From Cricetomys ansorgei (taxonomy: Eukaryota; Chordata; Mammalia; Rodentia; Nesomyidae): DNA of 64,000 bases. The position numbers and the translations under genes are program-made. Below are positions 1 through 13,439 of this stretch, in pieces; the stretch's first letter is position 1, and every line of letters begins with the position of its first letter. The notes under the pieces are model-generated. The model saw only the letters and a program-made list of their open reading frames with translations. It did not search any database and was not told the origin of the DNA. The stretch spans positions 1 to 64,000 of the forward strand of contig JAMJFZ010000029.1 in the NCBI GenBank assembly GCA_026225945.1, in the 5' to 3' direction.

Positions 1-91
1 TACATGGAAAATAATACTGAATACAACATTGCCTTTTAGTTTCTCTGTAATCTGGAAAAGAATATAGATGGGTATGTCTGTGTGTGTGTGT

Positions 92-130
<39 letters not shown>

Positions 131-1570
131 TGTCTGTCTGTGTGTCTGTCTCTATCTATGTAACTGTCTGATGCTATTTATGTGTCTCTTCTCTTTTACT
201 AATTTTATTATTCTTCAATGGCCACTCCATTTTTTGATTCAACTAATGCAATGTTATATCCGTAAGGTTGGACCAACAAAACTCTCTCATACCTCCAAAA
301 CCTCAGAACTCCATACTTTGGTTCTGATCTACAATGAACATTTTATGGAATGTTCATTCTTGAGAAAGGTTTCATCTTTTTACGTCTATTTTAAAATCAT
401 TATTTTCATCCTTTAGTTAAGTATCAAATGGTTCTATTTTTAAGATATTCACACACATTGAATTCTCTGAGTTCTTAGTTCTTAGTTCTCTTAGTGTATT
501 CCCTAGCAATTCCAGGTTAGCACTAATCTCACCACATTTTCTTTACATTAACCATTTCAGGATCCCTTGTTTGCTTTTTCGTTTACTGATAATATCTTTT
601 TTGGTCTAACATTTTGTTGTCACACAAAAACACTAAGATTTACCAGTAACTCTCTCCAGAAAACTTTGTGATACCTAATATTAACTCCCATGCTTACTTA
701 CCAGGCTGAGTTTACCTAATATCGCTAACTGATAAAAGACCACCAGACTCTGGGTTGGGGTGTTCACATCAAAAAAATGCTGTGGCAAATTTATTGAGAG
801 CATTAAGGTTTTTATGCATTTACAGAAGCATAACATAGTAACAATTGCTAGGATCAATACATTGATTGTTTCTGGAATATAATGACATCTGCAAGCTGTA
901 TGGAGTATACAAAATTAATGCCAAATGTCCTGTCTAGCTTTTATTCACTAGTAAGTGAACATTCAGAGAAACACAAAATGACATGAAATGCTCTACTACC
1001 TGAATCAAATTTATGTCTTTCTCTCATGAAATGTAAGCACACAGTACCCACAGGAGACATTGGCTCTTACCAGAGAAACATACAATATATGCCTCTGAAC
1101 CATCTGGGTGAGGTCATCTACATGGTTCGTAGCAACTTCATGGACTGCTTCAGGAAAAAAATGCCCCTGAGAATCTCCATGTCTCTTTAGGATTTTTAAA
1201 ACTCTCTTCTAAATAACATTGTATGTAGTAAAATATCTGACATGATTTCTCTTAGTTCAATTGTTCATAGAAAATCCCACCTCCAGTAATGTCTTCCAAC
1301 CCATGATTGATATGCATTTATCATAATATTGGAACAAAATATCATTTATATATCTGAAGTGTCATGCAAATTTATCAACAACTGACAACCATATTTTAAT
1401 CTCAGATAATGCAGAATTCTTTTCAGAAAAACAAAATTTACATTTTTACATTTCTCTTCTTCCACATCACTCGTACAGTACCTAATTGCCTCCATTTCCC
1501 ACATTCTCTCTGCCAGGCAATGTGACTATTTGACTTTTGTTTTTCAAGTTTTCTCTTCATTCACCCTCAG
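1..1570. repeat. Diverged module, occurrence 1
   Basis: Same order of landmarks as at 7,160-8,215: a TTAGTTTCTCTGTAATCTGG-like start, a TG/CT-rich tract, a GAGAAAGGTTTCATC block, GAATCTCCATGTCTCTTT, ATATATCTGAA, and a TCTTCCACATCAC block. Only 711-1,570 is inside duplication copy 1, so the module is older than the duplication. No gene recognised. Confidence 0.6.
74..160. repeat. (TG)n microsatellite with TGTC variants
   Basis: Almost uninterrupted TG from 79 to 128, then TCTG/TGTC variants. It creates the spurious Cys-Val frame at 84-416. Confidence 0.95.
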
Positions 1571-2166
1571 TGGTTCATATTGTGAACATATACTAAAGCA
1601 GTAACAACTTGACAAATCATGTTTCTCTCTGTCCTTATGTTACTTTTTATGAAAAAAATTCCTTATTTTTACATTCTGTGATTTTCCCAATATTTACCAC
1701 CTCCTTTGCTTCATTTACTATAAAGATAAAAGTATTTTGGACAATATAAGCATCTTTTACTTTTTTAGATTTCACTCTTTTTTGGACAGGATTTTCTTTA
1801 ACAGGTGGTATCAATAAAAGTGTTCATATAAAAACAAGCGGATCCATCAGAAATGTTCTTCTCCTGAATAAATGGTAACCCTGAAGCAAGCTAAAAATAG
1901 CCCTGCTCTTCTCTGATGTGTCTCTATTATAATAATTTTCTTCTCAGTCTCCTGTGAATACACTTGTGGAAACAGAGTGCCATTCACTTTCTCTCTTCTG
2001 TTGAATTTTACCAATGAGCTATCCCCCTTATGTTGTTTTTCCATTCTGTGTCAGCTATGTTTCCTCACATGTGTTTAGCCAAGTTCAAATTATAAATCTT
2101 GTGAGTCTCAATATCTCAATGTAGCAATATTATCATAATGAATATCTACACTGATTTTGCTCATAC

Positions 2167-4365
2167 TATGAAGGCTACATCAAATCAGATGAAATAAGTT
2201 ACATTAATGTGTTTTGTTACAAGTTAGAAATCATTAAGCCAGGAACAGACTGGTGAAATCAAGTTCCCAGTGAAAAAGTAAGTTAGAAGTCTTTGAGAAC
2301 CCAGAACCAAATTACACAATACACCTACATTCTCCATTTTAAAAGAAAAACAGATACAGTTCATCAAAGGGATCCCTATGTACATGAAATAAAACACTTA
2401 AATATTAATTTCTGGAGATTTCAAAATTATGTTTGTGGGTTCAACTTCATTCATATACACTTACTCATGAAAAATTACATGTATGGGAATAATTCATATC
2501 CAGCACTAGTTGGCCAACAAAACAAACAAGTAGTATTCTGAAGTTGCTTTTTTTCTCCTTTCTCACATGGCATTGTCTTGATACATACATATATATCTTT
2601 AACTTTATAGATACTTTATCAATTATGGATTTTTTTTGTTTTTCTGTGCTCTCTGTGTATGCAAATATGTGTGAAATGGCATCTCTATGTGTTTCTTGAT
2701 TATTTTCTTAACTACTGTTTCTCTGTTTCTTTCTCTGTCCTAGTCTGATATGTTTGGGTCTTTTTTTTATTTTCACTTTTGATCACTTTTTAATGATTGT
2801 TTATATTTTAATGGAAGAGAGAAAGAAATGGTATGGATTTGTGTGTCTGAGAAGGTTGGAAGGACATTAAATATTAGAGTGTTATACATAAAAGGGGACC
2901 TTAAGTTGGGAGGAGATGTGTATTGTGGAGAGGACATAGATTCTTAAAGGGTGGAGTGGGAAATGAATACAGTCAAAATAAATTATATGACACAAATGTG
3001 ACTTTCTGAGAATACGTAATCTATGTTAAAATTATGTCATATATGTAAAAGTAAAAGAACAAAGCCAAATTACATCACTTCCTATTAACATTAAAAACTC
3101 TTTAACTTTGTAAATTCTTAGATGAAACCTGTCAATAATTTTGTGATTATAATTCTTGAGCCTACCTCCACTGCCTACGTAAATAGGAATAATTATTTTT
3201 CTTTCTCTAATGATATGACAACAAAAGTAAACTCACATGAAAAGCTAAAATGTTTTCTTTACTTTTAGTCCAATAACCAGTTTTTCTCCAGTCCAATGTT
3301 CCATATTTGTTTTTAAGTGTGTGTGCTGTGAGACTTAAGAAATTCTGGTGATCTTTGTCTGAGGTAGGATTTTCTTGTTTATAGTCTGCCATTCAATTCT
3401 CATCTGAATTTTGTAAATTATTAAACAAAAAGGAGTAAATCTTAACAATTAAAATTTATATTTGAAACTGATGAGGAAAATAATATAAATGAATTTGAAA
3501 TGAGGCTCAGCTTTAGTACACAGAAAAGCGGTAGGAGAGAGAAACTTAGACAAACTGATGCAATCTTCTCTTCAGGCCTCACACTCCACAAGCACAAAAG
3601 ACTAGATTGAAAATGGATCTTCTTGACATTGACATATACTCTCATGAAATCAACATTGCTAGGAAACATGTTGATGTAAGGGATGTTGTCTCTGATGATT
3701 ATCAGAAATCTCAACTCTGGACAAGAAAAAAATACAGGAATGCAGCAAGCCTTTCTCAGCTACATTTTTACTGCAATGGGCACATCTCTACTCCATGAGA
3801 ATATCATATGCAATGTTGCATGGAACTTATAAAATATATCCCCAATTAATATGACACAATATGAGAGCTATGAGGAGAATCTTCATCTTGATTTGTATAT
3901 AGGTACCAGAAATTGTATTTGGGTGGATTAAAACAAGGATTGTGGGTATAATGATTGCTAACTGATTCAGCTTTAAATATGAGCGATCTGAAGAGATAAG
4001 GAATATGATTGAAAATATATAGTACAAAATTCTGAAAGAAGTGATGAAGGAACGATGAGTTAAATGATAAAAAGTGGAATCATGAAAATCTAAGGAAATA
4101 TGTTAGGGTTATTAATTCAAGAATTAAAATGAATAAATAATATATTGATAAATAACAAAGATAAAAACAAAAGCAAGAAAAGATAATACTATGGGACTAG
4201 TCTGAGAAAAAAATTGCAAGTAGTACAAATATTAACATTGGAGATACAACCTGGAATGGTGATTACATGTAATCAGATGCATCTATTTGTGGGAACATAC
4301 TAGAATCTTGAAAATGTCTCATGAGCTCAACATCAAACTTTATTGAAAGTATAAATAGGTTGGAT
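2167..4365. other. 2.2-kb segment present only in duplication copy 1
   Basis: Copy 2 passes directly from CTCATAC (ends 22,914) to GATCTTCCTAAATATTT. In copy 1 the same flanks are at 2,166 and 4,366. Nothing recognisable as a transposon border or gene. The frames at 3,442-3,798 and 3,827-4,027 are short, overlap on opposite strands and match no family known to me. Confidence 0.75.
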
Positions 4366-7159
4366 ATCGTCCTAGATATTTATGTACTTAGAGATGCGAT
4401 TTTATGAGTAATGAGTAATTATGTGAGTGTCATGAAGTGGGGAGATATTCAATGTCTTGAGACACCAATTGGATTACTGTGAAGATTAAAGGAACCAATA
4501 ATTAGAGAAAATATGAAGAAAGATTGGAGCAGTCCTTTTTTTAATGGAGAGATAAGTATTTGGCTCTGGACAAACTGGATTTACCACAAATTTGAAGTGT
4601 ATTTGAGTTGAATGGAATGCTTTACTACACGTGATGAGTTCCGTTTGAGAACAGGTAAACTCAAGGACTTGAAAAGCCACATTGAACCATTGTATGTTAG
4701 TTTCTTTCCTAGAAAATTCAAACAATGAAACCTATAGTTCACAAATGTGGAATAAAGAAAGTATTAAAGACTAAAACATACAGATTTCAGGGAGAAAAAA
4801 AGATACTATTTCCTGAGAAAAGATCTACATTTTTCACAAGTCATATTATCGAAACAAGCATGAACGACAGGATTAGTATGTCACACACCACAATTTAGTC
4901 ACTGATACAGGAAATTTGGATTAAAAATCATAAAGTTTCAGGTGTTTTGTTGTATTAATATTGTTGTTGTCATATGTTAAACTCGTGAAAAATCTCACTA
5001 AAAACCTTATGTTTTAAAGGATAGGGCTCATTTGAGATTTCTTGGGTACGATTATTAGGGCTGTATATCTTTTTAGCTAGAATTTATAGGAAATCCTTTT
5101 TAATGTATAAAAAAGAACTCTTACCAATCTAGTACAAGCCTATTGGGAAATGATATTGTTTCAATATACTTTTCAAGAGATTTAGCAATTGGTTTTTTTT
5201 TCATTTTCAACCTAATAAAATATGTCTACTCAAAAGGTACCATGAAATGCAAGTATAATTTGAGTTTAATTTGTGATTCTATAATACATTAGATTAAATT
5301 GAGTCATATCCTACGGCCAACAGAAGTTTTTTAATACTCCACTGACTATTTGACCATGGTTATTGTGTTCCTTAATTATGCACATTTTGGTATTTTCCTG
5401 AAAAAAATCAATTCAAAGACACTGTTGGGCACACAGTGAAGCAAATTTAATTCTTTTACTCAAAAGTATAGATTTCCTAAAATGTCTATAGGTCAATTTC
5501 TGAAAGAATGCAAGGAAAATTATAAGTAAGAGCTTTATGGCTTCTATCAATATCTTTTCTCAAAGTGAGTGGCCTCGCCTCTATTTATTGGATCATGAGA
5601 CTGATAGCATCTGAAATCAGTAAATTAATTAAAAGGCTCTTATATTCTGTTTCTAAGATTGAAAGAATCTTTTCATTAATTTCTTTTAAAAAGCTGATGA
5701 GTATTTAAAAATGCACAACACATTAGCATTTTTCCAACACATGTGATTTCTGGGAAAATTACCACTGATTAGATACTACCAAATGACTGCAACTATCACA
5801 CATATTAACTATCACGCATATTATTTTGCCTATGCTGTCCATTTTATGAGTAACTCATCTTGCAGGAAAACGTACAATGATTCCCTTAGGATATACAGCA
5901 TACAGATAAAGAAAGAAAATAAATATTCAAGAAGGATGAAACTATTCTGTCAAATATGTGACTCTAGTAATACTGAGGATTATTTCAATTTACTTTATCC
6001 TTTCATCAGTATAGTTTCCAGGTCTCTACGGCACTTTTAGCTCAGTTATCATATTATGTCCTTTGACATATATTTCAACCAAATTATTAAATAAAGTATC
6101 AAATAATTTTATTCCTGTGGTGGATTCTTGGGAAAAATCATATTACCTTATTCAATATTTATTTACAGTATCCAGATATATTAATACAGAGCAAGACAAC
6201 AGTGGATTGCAGATACAATCAGATGGATATTCAAATTAATAATTACAAGTATGATTTTCTTATTTCTCTAATGTTAGAAATTCCAAAGTGTCACACTTTG
6301 GCCCTGTCTTTTCCTCTATTTGAAATGTTTGAAATCCAAATGCAATTGATCCCCTTGGGAACCATCAATTATTATTGTTTTTGTTGTGTGTTGTTGTTGT
6401 TGTTATTTTCAGTTTGAAATCCTTAGTGGTTGGCATACTATAAACATTTTATAAACAACTGCATATGAAGTAGTAATTAAACAATTGCCTCCTCCACCCA
6501 AACACTCTTTGGCACTGGTTCAGCAGTCAAAAGGCTAATTACAAAGTGCTTGCCTTCTACTCACAGAGCCTCAATCTTATTTCATATATGATTTCAATTA
6601 CCAAAAGCGATATGTATGAATACAAACAGACGTGACATACTCTTTCAGATAACAGTTTCATCCAAAATGTTTCTATAAAAATAATTTTTCTTCCTTATCT
6701 TCTGGCATCTGTGGGGCTTTTGTTGCCTCATAGATAGGAGCTAGGGATCTTCTAAACTTGTGAAGAAAGAGTGTGTCAAATCAAGTTATTTATCCTCACT
6801 TTAGTCCAAGTGTACATGAACTTGTGCAGTATTTTTTCCCTATTATGGCTCTATGAACTGAAAATAATTTGCATGTGTTTACAGCCAATATTGAATTTCT
6901 AGCAACGTGTAGGTTTGAAAGGAATATAACCCATATGTCTTTGACAAAAATTTGGTTTGAAAGGAGAAGTGAATACAGGAAACCTTTAGGTCATAATTTC
7001 TTAGCCTGTAATTAAATATAAACTTTTTATTATATTTTGCTACTTCAATTAAACTTTTTTAAAATGATTTTGTGTAATGTTTTTGTGAGTTCTTAAACAT
7101 TTACAAGGTTACTATTGCTGTACTTTATAAATGACCTATTTATATGAAATAATATAAAA
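4366..7159. other. No gene recognised (copy 1)
   Basis: AT-rich sequence with a GTTGTTGTT run near 6,380-6,410. Counterpart at 22,915-25,769. No splice-bounded open segment, RNA gene or intact transposon seen. Confidence 0.5.
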
Positions 7160-9010
7160 CTCAGCATTCCCATATTAGTTTTCTGTGATTTGGAAAAGAT
7201 TCTCTCAGTGTGTCTATAACTCTGTCTCTGTCTTTCTCTGTATCTCCCTGTCTCCATGTCTGTCTTTCTGTGTCTTTCTCTTTCTCATTCTCTTTCTCAC
7301 TTTCTCTCTGTCTTCTCTTTTATTCATGTAATTATTACTCAATGGATACTCAGATTTATGTTTTCAATTAATACCTTGTTATTTAGCTAAGATCTGTGAA
7401 ATTCTTTCACATCTCCTATATATCATGACTCACTTGTTTGGTCTACATCAACACTAAACAATCTATATAGTATCCATATTTGAGACAGGTTTCATCTTTC
7501 CTATGCATTTTAAATTATTATTTTTATTCCTTTCCTTGAGAATTAATCCATGACAAAATTTTAAGAGGCCCACAAACATTGAATTTTGCTTCTTTGTTTC
7601 CTTGCATCCCCTGATCAATGGTAATCTTACCACATATCCTTTTCATTGGCTTCATTAGACTTCCTTGTTTGCTTTTTCCAGTACTCATACCATTCTTATA
7701 CACATAGCTCTTTGTTGGCAAGCAAAACACTAGGATCTACAAGTCAGGACCTTTTTGTAAATAACCTTGTGAAAACTAACTGTCCTTTTTAAGTAAAAAT
7801 ATCTCTGAGAATCTCCATGTCTCTTTGAATATTTTTAATTTCTCTTTTAAATAAATTGCAATTAGAGGTACATCAGTCATGTATTCTCTTCAACTCACTT
7901 CTGCTGTTATCTTACAATTGTTGTAAATTGTCTTAGATTCCATGATTAATATGCAGGCTTCACGATAAGTTAACCAAATATCATTTATATATCTGAATTA
8001 CTTTGCAAATACATTAACACATGACTTCAATGTTTTTTATTTCAGATATTGCAGATTTTTCTCAGATGGGCAACATATTTGTTTTCTTTACATATATCCT
8101 CTTCCACAGCACTCAGGGAAAAACCACCTGCTGCCATTTCCCACCATCTCACAACCAGGCAATGAGGATAGATGATTTTTATCTTCAAGGTTTCTCTTCT
8201 TTCACTTTCAGTGTCAGATTACTCTGTAAATAATCTGGTCATATACTGCATACATACTGTGGTAAAACTCTCTTGTCCACCTCAGAATTTTCTCTGTCAT
8301 GTTACTCTTTATGATGAATATTTTCCTTATGGTTACATTCTTTTATTTATCCTTTGCATTACTATTCCTTTTCATTCCTAGTGTCAGGTAATATATCTCA
8401 GTATCCTCATGATTTGCCCATCATGATTTTGCACATATTAGAATGTTTATATTGACTTAGGCAAAATAAGGTAAATTAATGTAACATTCCACAGCACTCC
8501 ACTCAAGTTCTTCTGTTTTTCACATTCCCACAGTCATTCTCCAAATATCTTTCATTTCTTTTTAAACATATCCCAATTCATGCAGTTCTAAGGCAGAATT
8601 ACTTAATATTACTTTTCCTTTTATTACATGATATTATGGTATTAACTAGCTCTAGGAAGTCTAATAACTTTTCTTATATCTACATTAACTATTTGTTTTT
8701 ACAGACATCTTTTAAGACTTGATATATTGTCCATTCTCATTTTTCATATACAAAGACATGTGGAAGACAGCATGTCAGAACACATCTCTTGTTTTGCTTC
8801 CACCCACAAATTGCCAAGTTTGTCCTTAAAACAAACCAATATTAAATGCGTTCATGTACCATCTCCTTATTGTATACCATAAAATGGACTTTTATGTAGT
8901 TAACATATTAACGTAAATCATGAATAAAAACCATAATGGAAAATAAATTAATGCAAGACATTAATTCCAATATGTGAATCTTTTGTCATTTTACTCAAAC
9001 ATTAATGAAC
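7160..9010. repeat. Diverged module, occurrence 2 (copy 1)
   Basis: Aligns by landmarks to 1-1,570 and to 48,380-50,060. The CT-rich tract at 7,205-7,320 sits where the others have TG or CT repeats. Its right part (CTTTTGTCATTTTACTC near 8,980) matches a similar block near 50,020. No gene recognised. Confidence 0.6.
7205..7320. repeat. CT-rich low-complexity tract (copy 1)
   Basis: Imperfect TCTCTG/TTTCTC repeats. The counterpart in copy 2 is at 25,826-25,936; same place in the module as the TG tract at 74-160. Confidence 0.8.
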
Positions 9011-9819
9011 ATTATAATATTAAAGGGACAGCTGGGGTGGAGGATAACAAGAAACAAAGCCTTCTAACAATAGCCAGATAGACACACATGAAATCACAGA
9101 GACTGTTGAGAAGTCACAGTGCCTTCCCAGAAATGAACCTAATGGTATACCAGTGCAGAGAGAGTAAGCAGACACAAGGCTGTAGTAGACTGTCAATACA
9201 AAATTTACTCAATGGCATTTTTGTTTGTTATCCTGGGTGCATAGATGTCTGGAGAAGCTTTAGCAAAGCTGCAACATGAACTGAGAAGAATGTGGCACTG
9301 TATACACAGTTGCAGGTAGCAGGCAGAATGCTTTACAGGGTGGCCTAAGTTTCCCTTTCCCCCATTGGAAGAGGGACCCATTGAAGGCCTAGAAATGGCC
9401 ATTAGGGCAATTACAAAAGTCTGGGGGTAGAGTTACCTATTCTCCCACCTGAACCTCTTAAGGAAAGGCTTTTTATTGAGAAGATCAAGATGGATAGGAA
9501 ATAAAAAAGAATATTTTGACAAAAAAGGTATTCAAAATTATATTTATGAATTTGATTCCATGGAGACAATGATGATACAATTATTTTGATATTTGTATAA
9601 CACAAGATACTCCAAATAAAATATTATTTTATGATAAAAGTGTTATAAAATACATTATGTTGGGTAATCTGCAGCTGTGAACAGAAGTATGTCATTAATA
9701 TTTAGTAATATCACCCCTGGTGTCAAGTCCTTTCACTCACGTTTTGGAAACAAACATTTCTGAAAAATCCACATTTAAAAAACACACTGTTGCATAAGAA
9801 AAGGATAAAATTTATTATT
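9011..9819. other. Unclassified, slightly GC-richer segment (copy 1)
   Basis: 9,020-9,480 interrupts the module homology and has a different base composition (GGGACAGCTGGGGTGGAGG, CCATTGGAAGAGGGACCC). It is probably an old inserted repeat. Frames here are under 65 codons. Counterpart at about 27,640-28,440. Confidence 0.35.
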
Positions 9820-10121
9820 AGTACACCTGCTGTGGCTGCTCAGCAAAGAAGAATAAGGAGGCTTATTCATATGGAGAAACCTTTCCAAGCCTCAGGGGAG
9901 GGAACCACTGTTATGGCCCATGCCATACTCAATAGTGGAACCCCAAACATCGGAGCTCAGTTGCTTTAGTTGATTAAGAACTACCCAGGTGCAGATCATA
10001 AGCAATCAAATATGCTCTATAGAAATCCAAAACCTACAGAAAATACAAAACCCCAAGACCAAAAAGACCCTCACCCAACATTGCACAAAACAATTATTTT
10101 ATACTTGACTAAAAATAATCT
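9820..10121. mobile_element. LTR-like element, copy 1
   Basis: Related to the insert at 56,640-56,985 and almost identical to 28,440-28,742. The frame at 9,970-10,170 lies mostly in it and is not a gene. Confidence 0.45.
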
Positions 10122-10998
10122 TGTACAAGATATTCAATACTCAGGAAAACCTGAAGGTGAGATGTCATGATGTCACTGTCCTGATTTTCATGAATGAAAG
10201 AAAGAATAAATTTTCTCCTTTACAGAAAGAAGTTGACAAACTTTTTTTGGCATTTTTAAACATAGCTGAGCCAGCTGAATCCATAGACAATCAAACTTTC
10301 CTTTTAAACCCAATAAACCCAAGTCTCACTTGCTTCTTTGAACTTGATATTTTGAACTGTACATTCTAATTCTAAGCCTTCATTGTAGTATCATCACTGA
10401 CACTGCCTTGAGAATATTTTGAGTATTTCTGCTTTTATCTAAAGTGTACAAACCTCGTTTCAGTAAATCATATCCACAGACAACTCCTCACTATAACCTT
10501 GATAAAGTTATCTTACTGCCTAACTTTCTAACTCCTAAATTTCACTTATCTTACTGACCTTTCCTTTTCCTCTAACTTATCCAGCCCTCTTCTATCATCT
10601 TTTTACCCCCCTTTATTTTTAATTGGTTTTAAATCATGTTATGATACAAAAAATATATTTCATGTGGCAATCTGATACCTGCCCATGATTACTCTTTGTT
10701 CTTTTTTGTCCGCTTTTTTGCCCTCCTCACTGTACACACATTTATTTCTTGCTTATCCACTTTTCAACTCCAAAATATGTTGCTTCTGATTTTATGTAGA
10801 TAGTTTTTTATATCTTGCTTTTATTCACCTCTCTCCTTATTTTGAATCTCTTCTTGCCCTCTCATAGCCTACTTTGTACATTAAGGCAGCACATTAAAAA
10901 CGATGAAAATACACAAGGATCTTCATGTACATTAATACTTGATTGTGACACAGAGAGAAATATGACAGCTAGGTGATATTTTAATCAAAGATGCCAAC

Positions 10999-11093
<95 letters not shown>
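10999..11093. repeat. (CA)n(TA)n microsatellite, long in copy 1
   Basis: TA run, about 17 CA units, then a long TA run. In copy 2 the site (about 29,617-29,650) is short and broken. Confidence 0.95.
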
Positions 11094-11095
<2 letters not shown>

Positions 11096-11532
11096 TGAAA
11101 TAAATTTTTATTTGTAACTCAAAATTTGATGGACAAATATATATACATACATTATATTCAGGCTTTACTGTTGTTCAGGAATTAATATTCATTTAAATCA
11201 AGGATTTATAAGATGGAATATGTAAATAAGATGGTATTGAAAGTTAAAAACCAAAGAAGTCATAGGCTTCTATTACTACTTTCATTGTAGGGTATTTATT
11301 GTCTTCAATAAAGTCAGCTCACCACCTAATAGAAATGACAGAAAGCAAAGACAAAGAGGAATCATGAATTGAAGAAGACAGAAGACTTATCATTACACCA
11401 AGCTGAATACCACAGTTGGCAAGAGAAATGTGTTTTGACTTTCCAAACTACCAAATGAGGCAGTTTTGTAAAAAACTGAATTTTAAATCAAACAATTGAT
11501 TCAAGTGCAAACAATAATGTAAGGATTTCAGC

Positions 11533-11693
11533 AAAGAGTGATGACGTACACCTAAAATCCTAGTACCCAGGAAGCAGTGAATGTTTCACTTTTACATATA
11601 TAAGGTAAACCTAGCCACCATAGTGAGATTTGTGCCAATATAGACTAGATTGTGACTTCTGTCTCAAGTAAAGCAAGAACAACAACAAAAATA
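11533..11693 (+). mobile_element. Old B1-like SINE, copy 1
   Basis: GATGACGTACACCTAAAATCCTAGTACCCAGGAAGCAG, then GGTAAACCTAGCCACCATAGTGAGA and CTGTCTCAAGTAAAGC, with a CAACAACAAAAA tail. Much more diverged than the B1s at the right. Confidence 0.6.
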
Positions 11694-13439
11694 CCCAATA
11701 TTCATGGTAAAATATCACTTAAACCTGGAATGACAATTGTCAGCATAGTCAAATAAACAGAGGTGCAATAGAGGCCTTCATATACTAGCAGTAACCAACA
11801 TCTGGGTAACCGGGCTTAAGGCCTACCCAAAAAGAATTAACTAATGCAAGAAGGAAATCTAGTAAACCAAACAGAGTTAGTCTCGTCATGAATCATAGAA
11901 TCCCTACCCATCATTTCCTAGAAAACATAATTTAAAACTATATTCTAAATGCCCTTACACTAATAAATAACTGTAGCACTACACACTGATTGAAGAGACT
12001 TCCCTTTGCAACTGATATTATCACAGGGAATCACAATTTGTTCAAATGGAGACAACAATATGTCATGGAATGCACAGGTCCAATGAAAATATTTATTGCA
12101 CAACTCTGTATGAATGGCTATGCAACCAGTACAAAGAAGTATCTGAAAGAATGTAAGAGTAGTGGACAAAGAAGTGTGTTGAAAGATATTGTCTTCTGAA
12201 ATAATAGACGGTCTTCTCATTAATAATTATGTATTTGTTCTCTTTGTTGTGCTTTATTATTATATTTTAGTAAATGATTTCAGGATTCTTTCAGCAATTT
12301 TCAAAATTAGTTTAATTGAGTGTCTCCAAACCTCATTCTTATTTCTTCTCTACCTCTCTTTTGTGTGTAATGTCTATCTACTGTGAAAAGAAAATGCAGT
12401 AAGAAGAAATAAATCCAGAATTAAAATAAGTGAGTAATGTGAGGAAACTGAAAATCTAACAGCAAAAATAGTCAAAAAAGAACAATAACTTTGCTTCCTC
12501 ATACATATTAAGTTTTGTTTGCCTTGAAAGATTCTGTCTGGGTTTTTCTTCACTTCTAGGCAGATTATAGTCTCAGGTGAGCGGACAGAGTGAGAAGAGA
12601 CTGTGAAAATGCAATGTGTCCTTGGATACAAATCTATTGTGTCAATATTCTGTTTCCTTTATTCAGTGAACTTGATATTCATAGTTACTGTGGTTGATTT
12701 TACCCCACAAACATGAAGAAAATATGCCCTTATGTCTTCTCACCATTTGGATAAGTATCAAATGAAATGTGAATATGAGGACAGGTGGAAGAAATTAAAA
12801 GACATTGATTTTTGTGTTGTTGAAAATAAACAGAGGAAGTGGTGTAGTCCAGACTTTATTTCAATGTTGGGAGAATCTGATGAGATATTAGCACTATTTT
12901 GTGATTACATAGAGACACAAGAGAATCAATCAAGAAATGATTTCAGTTCGTATTTCATAAAGGTTTTAGAAATTGAAATTATGAATTTAGGTGGTGCATA
13001 TGCTTATAGTCAAAGAAGACAGAAAATATCCAATTAGCATTTGCACCAAAAAATAAAGAGGAAAAATGGAAAAAAATTAAAAAGCTATTCTGATATGACT
13101 TCAAATTGAGTGGATGAGGCAAATTGCCTAGGATTGAACAGAAAGCACAGCATACTGGAAAACACTGAGGATGGGGTTTCTGACATGATTTATCACTTAA
13201 CTGAAGATAATGAATACTTGTTTTTAAGACTCTCATGATCAATTTATCTTTTCCTGAGTAAATTTCAGTTTGTGATTAAGAAAACTCATTTTTTCGACAA
13301 AGTAATACAATCAAGATGTAGATATTAAATTTGGAATAATAAAATACAGTGATTTTTCAAAATGTAAGGTAGCAAGTTGTCAATAGGTATTTTATGCAAA
13401 AGGATTTTGAGAACCATGAAATCAAAATAATTTTTACAG
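11694..13439. other. No gene recognised; a frame partly shared by both copies
   Basis: Holds a 101-codon frame (12,732-13,037, K/E-rich, with C-E-Y-E-D-R-W-K-K-L-K-D). Copy 2 keeps only 63 codons (31,329-31,520) because a codon has become TAA. The family is not recognised. There are no splice signals, so an old retrocopy fragment or a chance frame is likeliest. Confidence 0.4.

Noticed and set aside
84..416. 110-codon plus-strand frame
   Set aside because: Its first third is a translation of the TG microsatellite.
10224..10300. Splice-acceptor-like TTTCTCCTTTACAG followed by a lipocalin-helix-like frame (K-E-V-D-K-L-F...), also in copy 2 near 28,845
   Set aside because: The frame is in phase 0, whereas lipocalin exon 5 must start in phase 1 (which gives an immediate stop here). 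There is no donor at the expected distance.
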